Positions 1 through 6,726 of a stretch of DNA of 8,738 nt are shown piece by piece. How positions within the stretch are numbered: position 1 is the stretch's first letter; the number at the start of each line of letters is the position of its first letter. The stretch is from Caldifarciminota bacterium RBG_13_43_14 (GTDB lineage: Bacteria; Hydrothermota; Tepidihabitantia; SM23-42), in contig MEUM01000017.1 in the NCBI GenBank assembly GCA_001771735.1, positions 5,965 through 14,702 on the forward strand. The letters run 5' to 3'. The notes beneath the pieces were generated by a model. That model was given only the letters and a program-made list of their open reading frames with translations. It searched no databases and was not told the origin of the DNA. A program made the position numbers and the translations under genes.

Positions 1-258
1 GACGAGACCAACGAAGTGTCGGTCCCGGATCAGAGTACCGGAATAAGAAAAAGAATGATAATACAAAAAGCAATGGATGAACTGAACGAAAGGGATCGAT
101 TATTATTGGTGCTATTCTACTATGAAGGTATGAGCATAGAAGAGCTGGCAGCTGTAACCGGTATCAGGTATGCTAATGTTAAAGTCAGTTTGAGCCGGGC
201 TCGGATTAGGCTCCGAAAGGAGTTAGAATGTTATGAAAATGAACTCATGTCATCATGA
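1..258 (+). CDS. ECF-type RNA polymerase sigma factor, C-terminal part (5' truncated by window edge)
   Basis: The frame is open from base 1, so the true start and region 2 lie upstream of the window; the GTG at 16 is probably internal. The visible part is sigma region 4, a helix-turn-helix that reads the -35 element. It has the ECF pattern: 'LNERDRLLLVLFYYEGMS' (a helix equivalent to LPxRxRxVLxLxxxEGxS), then 'IEELAAVTGI' and the recognition helix 'VKVSLSRARIRLRKEL'. The protein would direct core RNA polymerase to stress or envelope-response promoters. It ends at TGA (256-258) after a charged tail, a natural terminus for the family. The next gene starts 26 bases before this stop, so the two are probably translationally coupled, the usual sigma/anti-sigma arrangement. 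The family call is strong; the ECF subgroup and the regulon cannot be told from this fragment. Confidence 0.9.
   Translation, partial: DETNEVSVPDQSTGIRKRMIIQKAMDELNERDRLLLVLFYYEGMSIEELAAVTGIRYANVKVSLSRARIRLRKELECYENELMSS
216..222 (+). promoter_or_regulatory. Shine-Dalgarno site of the anti-sigma gene, inside the sigma gene
   Basis: AAAGGAG lies 10 nt before the ATG at 233. A nearer ATG at 228 is out of frame and meets a stop after one more codon. The Met at 239 is in frame but farther away. This supports 233 as the start and a 26-base overlap with the sigma reading frame. Confidence 0.7.
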
Positions 259-721
259 ATATGATCTGATCGCTTATCGATTGAATATGCTCGGTCAAAA
301 AGAGCGCAAACTGATCGAAGAGCATATTACGGGTTGCGAAAAATGCCAGCATGCAATGGAGATCGAGCTCGAGATCGATAACGAGCTGTCAAGAAGAATG
401 GATCCGGGTAATATCGAAGATGTCGTACTGCAGCGATTGCGTGTTTACAAAGAAATCAAGATCAGATCATGGTGGCAATATCCGTTCAGAGTTTTCCTGA
501 ATACCTTGACTGGCTTTGCAATAGGTTTTGGGATATGGATTTTTATCGGCAATCAATTCAATAATATTTCATGGTTGACCGATCTTATTAATGCGGCGGG
601 GAATAATATAAGTGCCAATACCAGTATTTATATAAGTAGCGGATTAGGTGTTGTTTCCTTATTAGGGGGCGTCTTAATCGCTTTTCGTAAAAGTCTTATA
701 AGATTTGTTACTGAACTATAA
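233..721 (+). CDS. membrane-anchored anti-sigma factor with N-terminal zinc-finger (ZAS/zf-HC2) domain
   Basis: 162 residues. The N-terminal cytoplasmic part carries the ZAS signature H31-x3-C35-x2-C38 with an upstream Cys6/His7, matching the zf-HC2 layout (Cys/His, about 25 residues, HxxxCxxC). This domain binds and sequesters the partner ECF sigma factor. A basic linker (about 68-84) leads to two hydrophobic segments, about residues 86-107 and 132-151, predicted to cross the inner membrane twice. The intervening loop of about 25 residues is Asn-rich, and the protein ends with a short basic tail. The gene overlaps the sigma gene by 26 bases and ends at TAA. Release of the sigma factor would depend on a signal acting on the membrane part or on the zinc site; the sequence does not say which. 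The anti-sigma call is strong from motif plus context. The short periplasmic loop gives no clue to the stimulus. Confidence 0.88.
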   Translation: MKMNSCHHEYDLIAYRLNMLGQKERKLIEEHITGCEKCQHAMEIELEIDNELSRRMDPGNIEDVVLQRLRVYKEIKIRSWWQYPFRVFLNTLTGFAIGFGIWIFIGNQFNNISWLTDLINAAGNNISANTSIYISSGLGVVSLLGGVLIAFRKSLIRFVTEL

Positions 722-761
722 ACCTACTGGGGGCTGACCAGTCCCCTTGCAGGCCGGTTCA
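708..761 (-). other. in-frame TGA and 16-codon continuation of the Fn3-like lipoprotein
   Basis: Reading on through the TGA (759-761) in the same frame gives TGLQGDWSAPSRFIVQ and then TAA at 708-710. The pattern G-D-W-S-x-P-x-x-F-x-V is what normally follows 'YYWHMSVR' as the last loop and strand of an Fn3-like domain. Full length would be about 130 residues, overlapping the 3' end of the convergent anti-sigma gene by 14 bases. The continuation is read directly from the sequence. Whether it is translated is unknown. Confidence 0.6.
729..746 (-). other. hairpin with GGTC loop 19 nt downstream of the lipoprotein TGA
   Basis: On the minus strand GGGG (746-743) pairs with CCCC (732-729), A742 and C733 mismatch, CT (741-740) pairs with AG (735-734), and the apical loop is GGTC (739-736). 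Nineteen nt separate the TGA from the loop. A competing plus-strand fold pairs ACTGG (726-730) with CCAGT (738-742). No T tract follows on either strand, so it is not a canonical terminator, though it could still act as one between the two convergent genes. Biological role unproven. Confidence 0.35.
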
Positions 762-1100
762 GGCATTTTGCCGTACTGACATATGCCAGTAGTAAGTATC
801 GGCGCTAAAGGTGTCAGCCGGCGTATAAGTAGTTTCAGGTAAAAGCACGATTGTGCTGATTATAATCGAGCCCATCGCAAAACTCGAGTCGGTTGCGGCC
901 TCGAATCGGTAAACCAGATCGCAGCTATCGCCTTCCACTGATCTCCAGACAAAAGTTGGTGGATTAATGGAAACAGTTTCGCCATTTGAAGGAGATATCA
1001 ACACCGGTGGATCAAGATTCGGTTCTTCTTCGGTTTCAGTGCAGGTATTCATGGCAATTAACAATATTGCCACGCTCGCAAGAAAAAATTTCCATTTCAT
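759..1100 (-). CDS. small probable lipoprotein with a single Fn3/Ig-like domain, interrupted by TGA
   Basis: 113 residues as terminated. The start at 1100 is supported by GAAAGGAG (1107-1114 on the minus strand) six nt upstream. Residues 1-19 form a short signal peptide (MKWKFF, then hydrophobic). Cys20, followed by the acidic TETEEE, is a plausible lipidated cysteine, although the preceding Met-Asn-Thr is a poor lipobox. Residues 29-110 look like an Fn3/Ig-like beta-sandwich: 'PPVLISPSNGETVS', 'PPTFVW', 'YRFEAATDSSF' and 'TYYWHMSVR' are the usual landmarks in FCB-group surface proteins. The domain stops abruptly after the F-strand (TYYWHMSV). The missing G-strand is encoded in the same frame directly after the TGA at 759-761 (see 708-761). 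The gene is convergent with the anti-sigma gene. Its function is unknown; it is probably a periplasmic or surface-exposed lipoprotein. It may be a pseudogene, a recoded gene or a sequencing artefact. Confidence 0.65.
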   Translation of the reverse strand: MKWKFFLASVAILLIAMNTCTETEEEPNLDPPVLISPSNGETVSINPPTFVWRSVEGDSCDLVYRFEAATDSSFAMGSIIISTIVLLPETTYTPADTFSADTYYWHMSVRQNA

Positions 1101-1123
1101 TTGGTACTCCTTTCTCGATTAAA

Positions 1124-1151
1124 ATGATAATTATGATTTATGCTATGTCAA
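1124..1151 (-). promoter_or_regulatory. sigma70-like promoter of the lipoprotein gene
   Basis: On the minus strand: TTGACA at 1151-1146, a 16-nt spacer, and TATCAT at 1129-1124 (5 of 6 matches to TATAAT). Transcription would start near 1117, only a few bases before the Shine-Dalgarno site (1114-1107), giving a leader of about 17 nt. Confidence 0.6.
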
Positions 1152-1165
1152 TAATTGCGTTCCAC

Positions 1166-1260
1166 CCCCTCACCTTTTTCGTTCGACTGAGCACACGTCG
1201 AAGTCCTCTCCCCCTCCGCCTAAGGCGGACAGATGAAGGGGGAGACGGTGGGGTGAGGGG
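1166..1260. repeat. 95-nt nested palindromic element (REP/MITE-like, three-way-junction fold)
   Basis: The outer arms CCCCTCACC (1166-1174) and GGTGAGGGG (1252-1260) are perfect 9-bp complements. Inside are two further hairpins. One is TTCGAC (1182-1187) with GTCGAA (1197-1202), loop 9 nt. The other is TCTCCCCC (1207-1214) with GGGGGAGA (1238-1245), which itself encloses TCCGCC (1215-1220) and GGCGGA (1224-1229) around a TAA loop. The whole can fold as a three-way junction and is strikingly C-rich then G-rich compared with its AT-rich surroundings. It sits between two divergent promoters and holds no plausible gene. Most likely it is an interspersed noncoding repeat; copy number elsewhere cannot be seen here. 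Confidence 0.7.
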
Positions 1261-1268
1261 AAATTATG

Positions 1269-1279
1269 TCGAGAAGTTC
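1269..1279 (+). repeat. TCGAGAAGTTC, copy 1 of a shared 11-mer
   Basis: The identical 11-mer recurs at 4080-4090. Both copies lie just 3' of a hairpin element with a CCGCC/GGCGG stem (1216-1228 here, 4057-4074 there), which suggests both are parts of one interspersed repeat family. This copy lies 8 nt upstream of the -35 box of the next gene. Confidence 0.5.
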
Positions 1280-1287
1280 CTTGTGTC

Positions 1288-1316
1288 TTGACATAAAACC
1301 TGTTCATTATTACACT
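1288..1316 (+). promoter_or_regulatory. sigma70-like promoter of the YVTN-propeller gene
   Basis: TTGACA (1288-1293), a 17-nt spacer and TACACT (1311-1316; 4 of 6 matches to TATAAT). Transcription would start near 1323. The Shine-Dalgarno site AAAGGAGG follows at 1334-1341 and the ATG at 1346, so the leader is about 23 nt and has no room for a riboswitch. Confidence 0.6.
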
Positions 1317-1345
1317 TAGCAATCGAGGATGATAAAGGAGGAAGT

Positions 1346-3970
1346 ATGAGGCACCAAAATTTCATTTTGATTTTATTGACAATATCAACGTTCGGCCTGG
1401 CGGCCGATATCGACGATCCCAACGCTGATATAAATATCAACCGTATCATTGTGCGGAACGGTGAAACACTTAATGATTTTATCGATCACACGCAGCATTT
1501 TGATTATACGCAAACCGATATTGACCCGGGACAGATCATCGAGGGCGATTATATGGGGTTTACTACTTTCACCCGCGATGGTAACCGGGTTCTGCTCACC
1601 AATCGCGTCACTGATAATATTACGGTTTTCGACTGGGCAAGCATGGCGGTGATCACCAATATCACGGTCAATGATTATCCGGGTGGTATTGCGGTCTCTG
1701 ATTCTTTCGCAGTTGTCGCCTGCGGGTTCAGTGATGAAATAGTGGTTATTCGCCTGAGCAATTACGCGATCGATACAATATTCCAGTTACCGCTTGGACA
1801 GCAGCCCTGGGTAGTGCGCATCAGTCCGGATGGGGCGCGGGCTTATGTTGCATGCGATATCAGTAATACCTGCGAGGTGTTCGATCTGACCACCATGTCC
1901 CATGTTATGACGATGAATAATTTTCCCATTTCATTAAAAACATATTCATGGAACAGCGAAAATGGTCGTTATGCATTCACTTTCACTAATTTTGAAGTAA
2001 CCAGTGACGGAAATTTTCTAGTTGCTGGTGGAAGTCAGGATTCATTGTTTTTTTTCAATACTATAACCGGCAATCCCGATTTCATAATACCGGGTATTGA
2101 GAATTGCGCAGCAGTGGGGATCTCCGGCGACGGCAGCCGCACGATCGCGATTTGTCAAGTGAATCCGGCGATCATATATCAAATTAATAATACAACCCAT
2201 ACTGTAACCGATACAGTTGTGCTTAACGGATATCAGTTGATGACCTTTGAGGTGAGCGTGAACAGCGATGGCTCAAAGGCATATGTGGGTATTAGCAATA
2301 ATTCCAGCGCGATCGTGCGATTTGCCCTGAACGATTTTGTCGTTCTGACCTCAACCTATACCGCATTCTGGATCGGTACGTCGCCAGACCATAATTATGC
2401 GATCAGCGGACAATACCGTTTTTCGATCATATCTTTTTTGACCGATGCGATGGTCGGTCAGCATCAGGGCAATTCCCAGTCATACGGTGCGGTATCGCCG
2501 TATGGATCAAGGGCGGTTGGTTTTGATCCACATCGTCATGAAGGTCTATATTTCTATGATTATTCCTCTCCGAGTGCGCCGGTATATCGGGGTACGACCA
2601 ATACCGGGCAAGAACCAGAAGGAGATGCACCGCGCCGTATCGCGATCACCGCTGATGGCTCAAAAGCGGTGGTCACGAATGTGTTATCGGACAATGCATC
2701 GATTATTAATTTAAATAGCTATAATGTTGAAGCAATGTTGCCGATCGGCGACCGGGCTCAGAACCTGGCAATTACCTCTGATTCACGCTGGGCAGTTATC
2801 TGCGGTTTTAACTCCAATTCGGTTAAGATCGTTGATTTATTGAGCAATACAGTTGCTGCCGATGTTTTGACCAATAGCGGTGCCGGTGTAGTGTGCATCG
2901 CTCCGGATGATTCATTCGCCTATGTAGGCAATATTATTTCCAATACTGTATCCAAAGTTCGGCTCGCCGGCGCCGCGAGCATTGAGGTTGCTGAAGTCGC
3001 CTGCGGTGTGATCGGCGTGGTCTGGGCATGTTATGGTGTGTCAAGTGGTGTTGCGGTTAGTCCAACCGGAGCTTATTTGCTGGTTGCGGCATCATTTGAT
3101 GATCAGGTAAAAGTGATCGATACTGGCACTCATTCAGTGGTTGCTTCACTTACCGTGGGTGATTTTCCGATCCAGGTCGATTTTGACTCGACCGGTCAGT
3201 ATGCGACCGTGACTAATGCTTTTAGCGACAATTATTCGGTAATATTTGTAAATGGCGCCAGTTCGTATGTGGTCGGGACTTTTTCCGGCGGCGATTATCC
3301 TTTGCGTTTGGACTATAATCAAGTGCTGGATCAAATGGGGATCGGACATTATAATGCCAAGACTGTTGTAAATATCAATCCACGTACCGGTGCGATCATC
3401 AGCAGCGTACCCTATTCTACTTACGGCAGTCTAATTCAAGTACTATTTGATGAAACCGGCGCGCCGATCGTTTTGACCAGCGCGATCAGCAATATACCCG
3501 GCCATTTACATCGGGGAGCCGATCATATTGTCTTGCCAGCCGTGCCGTCATTTTTCGACTATTGCCCGGTGGTACAGAAAGCCGCGATCGCAATGCCCGG
3601 GCCCGATATTGTAACTGTGATCGACTGGAGCACGCCATTTGTCCATGAAATCAGGACCATAGCATTGAATTCTTCGGATTTGAATCTTGATATTTTACCT
3701 AATCCATTTCATGGAAATGTCATGATCAAATGTAATGTTATTAGAGCTAATGCAATGAACATTGATCCGGACAAATTCACCGCCAATATATACGATTGTA
3801 CTGGACGTTGCATTAATACTCTACGCCCATACGGTACGGAACAGGATAATATCATTTTCCGGTGGAACGGGGTCGATGATGACTGTAGGCAAATGCCAGC
3901 CGGAATATATTTTGTGATTGCAACTGACGGCTCGACGCGGAAAACCGGGAAATTAGTACTGGCACGGTAA
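1346..3970 (+). CDS. secreted YVTN/NHL-type beta-propeller protein with C-terminal FlgD-Ig/T9SS-like sorting domain
   Basis: 874 residues; the ATG follows a strong AAAGGAGG. Residues 1-20 are a signal peptide ending 'TFGLAA', cleavage near 19-20. Residues about 65-770 hold degenerate 40-45 residue blades of the surface-layer YVTN type, each with an 'S.DG..AYV....S..V.V.DL' core: 'SPDGARAYVAC' (160), 'NSDGSKAYVG' (306), 'TADGSKAVVTN' (435), 'APDDSFAYVGN' (519), 'SPTGAYLLVAA' (572). The length suits two propellers, the second starting near 425. The last hundred residues are a FlgD-like Ig domain: 'PNPF' (785), 'NIYDCTGRCI' (814), 'WNGVDDDC' (840), 'PAGIYF' (851), then a basic end. In Bacteroidota such a domain targets proteins to T9SS and the cell surface; use of T9SS here is inferred. 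About fourteen cysteines is high for a secreted propeller. No catalytic motif is visible, so binding or adhesion is more likely than enzymatic activity. Confidence 0.87.
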   Translation: MRHQNFILILLTISTFGLAADIDDPNADININRIIVRNGETLNDFIDHTQHFDYTQTDIDPGQIIEGDYMGFTTFTRDGNRVLLTNRVTDNITVFDWASMAVITNITVNDYPGGIAVSDSFAVVACGFSDEIVVIRLSNYAIDTIFQLPLGQQPWVVRISPDGARAYVACDISNTCEVFDLTTMSHVMTMNNFPISLKTYSWNSENGRYAFTFTNFEVTSDGNFLVAGGSQDSLFFFNTITGNPDFIIPGIENCAAVGISGDGSRTIAICQVNPAIIYQINNTTHTVTDTVVLNGYQLMTFEVSVNSDGSKAYVGISNNSSAIVRFALNDFVVLTSTYTAFWIGTSPDHNYAISGQYRFSIISFLTDAMVGQHQGNSQSYGAVSPYGSRAVGFDPHRHEGLYFYDYSSPSAPVYRGTTNTGQEPEGDAPRRIAITADGSKAVVTNVLSDNASIINLNSYNVEAMLPIGDRAQNLAITSDSRWAVICGFNSNSVKIVDLLSNTVAADVLTNSGAGVVCIAPDDSFAYVGNIISNTVSKVRLAGAASIEVAEVACGVIGVVWACYGVSSGVAVSPTGAYLLVAASFDDQVKVIDTGTHSVVASLTVGDFPIQVDFDSTGQYATVTNAFSDNYSVIFVNGASSYVVGTFSGGDYPLRLDYNQVLDQMGIGHYNAKTVVNINPRTGAIISSVPYSTYGSLIQVLFDETGAPIVLTSAISNIPGHLHRGADHIVLPAVPSFFDYCPVVQKAAIAMPGPDIVTVIDWSTPFVHEIRTIALNSSDLNLDILPNPFHGNVMIKCNVIRANAMNIDPDKFTANIYDCTGRCINTLRPYGTEQDNIIFRWNGVDDDCRQMPAGIYFVIATDGSTRKTGKLVLAR

Positions 3971-3974
3971 AGAA

Positions 3975-4016
3975 TGATACTGGATACACGATTCTTGATA
4001 CTAGATATACGAAAGT
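3975..4016 (+). repeat. two tandem copies of a degenerate 21-nt repeat
   Basis: TGATACTGGATACACGATTCT (3975-3995) is followed at once by a second copy (3996-4016) matching at 16 of 21 positions, including TGATACT and GATA.ACGA. It begins 4 bases after the stop codon of the propeller gene. It is noncoding; possibly the remnant of a longer tandem array. Confidence 0.55.
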
Positions 4017-4086
4017 TCTCGACTTTGCTTGAACAATAATTACGCTTCGAGTAAGCCCGCCAAATTGTAGGCGGACGCATCGAGAA
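4016..4086. repeat. inverted-repeat element in the convergent spacer
   Basis: TTCTCGA (4016-4022) and TCGAGAA (4080-4086) form 7-bp terminal inverted repeats. Inside are a GCTT/AAGC hairpin (4044-4047 with 4053-4056) and a CCGCC/GGCGG hairpin (4057-4061 with 4070-4074). AAGTTCT occurs as a direct repeat on both edges (4013-4019 and 4085-4091). The right edge carries the second copy of the 11-mer TCGAGAAGTTC (4080-4090). Placed between two convergent stop codons, it may help end transcription, but no T tract follows the stems. Otherwise the 3971-4091 spacer holds nothing I can identify. Confidence 0.5.
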
Positions 4087-4091
4087 GTTCT

Positions 4092-6641
4092 TTATCTCAG
4101 TATTTCTATTTTCCTCGAAGCTGTTTTACCCTGCGCTACTAATCGGACAAAATAAGTACCGGATGGCAGATTTACTGTTTTGCGAATCTCATGTCTTCCC
4201 GGTTCAACTGTTGCCTCAAGTAAATTTTGAACAAGTCTTCCGGTAATGTCATATATACCGATACGCAAAGGCATTGTTAATGGTATTGTATAGGACGCAC
4301 GGATCTCGGTTTTCACCGGGCTCGATACCGTAAGATCAAATTCATTAGCAGGCGCTATGCCGATTTCTTTTGATTCTTTAATTCCGATCTGGGTGAGATC
4401 GAATTCAAATATCGAACGGCCGTGTGTAGCCGCTCTTAATATGCGCGTGCCGTTATGTAAAATGAGATCATCAACTGCGCTAAAGGGAAGATCGGTGCCG
4501 AGTAAATTCCATGAAGTGCCGGTATTGATTGTATAATAAACTCCGTAATCAGTGCCGACATAAAGTGTTGTGGTGTTAAGCGGATCAATGACTATTACGT
4601 TAATCGGTACTTCAGGTATATTGGATGAAATATCGGCCCAGGAAGCACCATAGTTCGTGGTGCGGAAAACATGGGGTAAAAAGGAATCATGTCGATAGCC
4701 GGAAAATGTAACATAAGCAATCGCGGCATTGTTGGGATCGACCGCCACCCTGGTCACCCAGCGATTGGGCAGACCGGCATCAATACTGGTCCAGTTAGTT
4801 CCGCCATTGGTGGTTACCCAGACATTGGCATCATCAGTGCCGACATAGACCACATTGCCATTGGTTTTTGATACGGCAATGGTCGTGATCGTGCCATAGG
4901 TTAGATTTCCCGAACCCGGTCCATTGGTTAGATCGCTGCTGATCGCGGTCCAGTTACTGGCGCCATTGGTGGTTTTATACAGACGATTTGCACCATAATA
5001 TAATACCAGATGATCATTTGGATCCATGATCACCGGCGTTGACCAGTTCATACGGTCAGACGGACTGATGCCGTTCATGGCCGGATTGAAACTGCTGCCG
5101 CCATTTGTTGATTTTCCCAAATAACCATTCTGGGATTCAGCGTATATGATATTAGCATTGGTGTAGTCAACAATGCAGTAAAAGCCATCGCCGCCATATA
5201 TCATTGTCCAGTCATTGGTATTTCCAGTCAATGTTCTTAAAGTGCCGTTATCCTGGGTGCCGCCATAAGAACGCTGGGGATTGAGTTCATCGATCGTTGC
5301 TGCGTAGAACTGCGAGATCGGAAGATCATAGCATTTTGTCCATGCTGATCCGCCATTATTTGAATAGTATACACCTCCGTCATTGCCATCGACTATGTGA
5401 TTGAGATTGGTCAGATCAAATTCCAGGGCATGATGATCAACATGCTGACTGCCGGATACATCAGACCAGGTGCTACCGCCATTAGTCGTGCGATATAAAG
5501 GGACGCCGAGCACAAAAACTCGGTTAGCATCGGTCGGATGCACCCGGATCTGGCCGAAATACCACCCAAAGCCGGAATACAAGCTTGAAGGCGGCTGTCC
5601 TGATGTCTGAGCCCATGAATTACCGCCATTGGTCGATCGGTAAACACGTAAAAAACCACCGGTTGAATCAGCATAAATTGCATAAATGATATTTTGGGCA
5701 TTCGCGCAAAGCGCGATGCCGATACGTCCTTTATTTCTTCCAGTCGGCAAACCGCTGGTGAGCTCGGTCCAGGTCGTGCCCATATTGGTGCTGCGGTAAA
5801 TACCCGAAGTTGGACCGCCGGCTTTTCTACGGGTGGGCGAACGCATTCGTTCCCACATTACCGCATAGATCGTGTCCGGGTGAACCGGATTAATACGCAG
5901 ATCGATGGCTGAGGTTGAATCGGAAATATACAGGACTTTTGTCCAGGAAGTGCCGTCATTGGTGGTGCGGTAAACGCCGCGGGAACTGTCCGCGCTGAAT
6001 TGTGCGCCCGCCGCCGCGACAAAAATTATACTGGAATTGGACGGATGCACCGCAACCCGGCCAATGCGTTTTACCTGCGCGAGTCCGATATTGGTCCAGG
6101 TATTTCCAGCATCAGTTGAGCGGTAAACGCCGTCGCCGTCATAATTATCGCCGGCAAGATTGGCTTCGCCAAGCCCGGCGTATATGGTATTTTGGTTATT
6201 GGGATCAATGCATACATCGCCAACCGAAAGCGTCGGAAAATAATCGGTTAAAATTATCCAATCAGTGCCACCATTGGTCGATTTAAGCACGCCGCCATCG
6301 GCCGCGCCGGCATATATTATATCGCCATTAGACGGGTTAATAGCCATGCCGGTGATACGTCCGCCAATATTGAAAGGTCCTTTTTCTGTCCAGGGAACAC
6401 GATTCTGCATTTGATTTTGTTCGACCAAAGCCAGGGCCTGACGATAAGCTTGCTGATGAGCCTGTTCATTGATCAAGCGATAAGGAAATGCGCGTTGCAT
6501 ATAGAACCAGTCATGGGGTTTTTCGCTTTTATCTTCTTCAAAACGATCGTTTTTTTTAATTATTGGTTCACGCATGATAAGGACAATAATTATGATCGAG
6601 GTCAACAATACTAAGACACTGATTAAAGGTTTATACTTCAT
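4092..6641 (-). CDS. secreted Vps10/sortilin-like Asp-box (BNR) beta-propeller protein with C-terminal sorting domain
   Basis: 849 residues; the ATG at 6641 follows GGAGG (complement of 6646-6650) with a 4-nt spacer. Residues 1-25 are a long hydrophobic signal sequence (poly-Ile near 16-22) without an obvious cleavage site, so it may be a signal anchor. Residues about 30-80 are charged and Gln-rich. From about 84 to 750 there are twelve Asp boxes ([ST]-x-[ND]-x-G-x-x-[WF]) at about 121, 175, 226, 284, 336, 385, 427, 511, 557, 610, 661 and 704, each ending a blade whose other strands read 'I.DP.N...IYAG'. The propeller closes with 'ATHGRSIFEFDL' (737), typical of Vps10-like proteins. Residues about 765-849 are a Por/T9SS type A-like domain: 'IYDITGRLV' (796), 'LPSGTYFVRL' (825), 'KIEILR' end. 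Asp boxes also occur in sialidases, but no sialidase Arg triad is evident, so surface binding or scaffolding is more likely. The gene is divergent from its paralogue at 6801. Confidence 0.87.
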   Translation of the reverse strand: MKYKPLISVLVLLTSIIIIVLIMREPIIKKNDRFEEDKSEKPHDWFYMQRAFPYRLINEQAHQQAYRQALALVEQNQMQNRVPWTEKGPFNIGGRITGMAINPSNGDIIYAGAADGGVLKSTNGGTDWIILTDYFPTLSVGDVCIDPNNQNTIYAGLGEANLAGDNYDGDGVYRSTDAGNTWTNIGLAQVKRIGRVAVHPSNSSIIFVAAAGAQFSADSSRGVYRTTNDGTSWTKVLYISDSTSAIDLRINPVHPDTIYAVMWERMRSPTRRKAGGPTSGIYRSTNMGTTWTELTSGLPTGRNKGRIGIALCANAQNIIYAIYADSTGGFLRVYRSTNGGNSWAQTSGQPPSSLYSGFGWYFGQIRVHPTDANRVFVLGVPLYRTTNGGSTWSDVSGSQHVDHHALEFDLTNLNHIVDGNDGGVYYSNNGGSAWTKCYDLPISQFYAATIDELNPQRSYGGTQDNGTLRTLTGNTNDWTMIYGGDGFYCIVDYTNANIIYAESQNGYLGKSTNGGSSFNPAMNGISPSDRMNWSTPVIMDPNDHLVLYYGANRLYKTTNGASNWTAISSDLTNGPGSGNLTYGTITTIAVSKTNGNVVYVGTDDANVWVTTNGGTNWTSIDAGLPNRWVTRVAVDPNNAAIAYVTFSGYRHDSFLPHVFRTTNYGASWADISSNIPEVPINVIVIDPLNTTTLYVGTDYGVYYTINTGTSWNLLGTDLPFSAVDDLILHNGTRILRAATHGRSIFEFDLTQIGIKESKEIGIAPANEFDLTVSSPVKTEIRASYTIPLTMPLRIGIYDITGRLVQNLLEATVEPGRHEIRKTVNLPSGTYFVRLVAQGKTASRKIEILR

Positions 6642-6665
6642 CTTTCCTCCAGGGTTGAGAGTAGT

Positions 6666-6680
6666 CCCTAAATATTAGGG
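6666..6680. promoter_or_regulatory. inverted repeat over the leftward -10 box (possible operator)
   Basis: CCCTAA (6666-6671) and TTAGGG (6675-6680) are perfect 6-bp arms around ATA. The element covers the leftward -10 box TAATAT (6677-6672), so a dimeric regulator bound here would block the promoter of the 849-residue protein gene. This is an inference from position and symmetry only. Confidence 0.4.
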
Positions 6681-6699
6681 CAAAAAAACTAATTGTCAA
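6672..6699 (-). promoter_or_regulatory. sigma70-like promoter of the Vps10-like gene
   Basis: On the minus strand: TTGACA (6699-6694), a 16-nt spacer, then TAATAT (6677-6672; 4 of 6 matches to TATAAT). Transcription would start near 6665, about 24 nt before the ATG at 6641. Confidence 0.5.
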
Positions 6700-6726
6700 T
6701 ATAAGATGATTGTCTCAATTTACCCC

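Noticed and set aside
1..258. Control of the surface-protein genes by the ECF sigma factor
   Set aside because: The four promoter candidates look housekeeping-like (TTGACA, TATNNT); no AAC-type ECF -35 motif was evident upstream of these genes.
729..746. Canonical intrinsic terminator between the anti-sigma and lipoprotein genes
   Set aside because: A GC hairpin exists but no T tract follows on either strand; kept only as a hairpin of unknown role.
986..1291. Plus-strand open frame across the lipoprotein gene and the palindromic element
   Set aside because: It is antisense to a gene with a signal peptide, runs through a noncoding palindrome, has no Shine-Dalgarno site and shows no protein-like pattern.
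4092..6641. Calling the Asp-box proteins sialidases or glycosyl hydrolases
   Set aside because: Asp boxes are structural and shared by many propellers; I see no arginine triad or other catalytic set, and the repeat layout and closing motif fit Vps10-like domains better.
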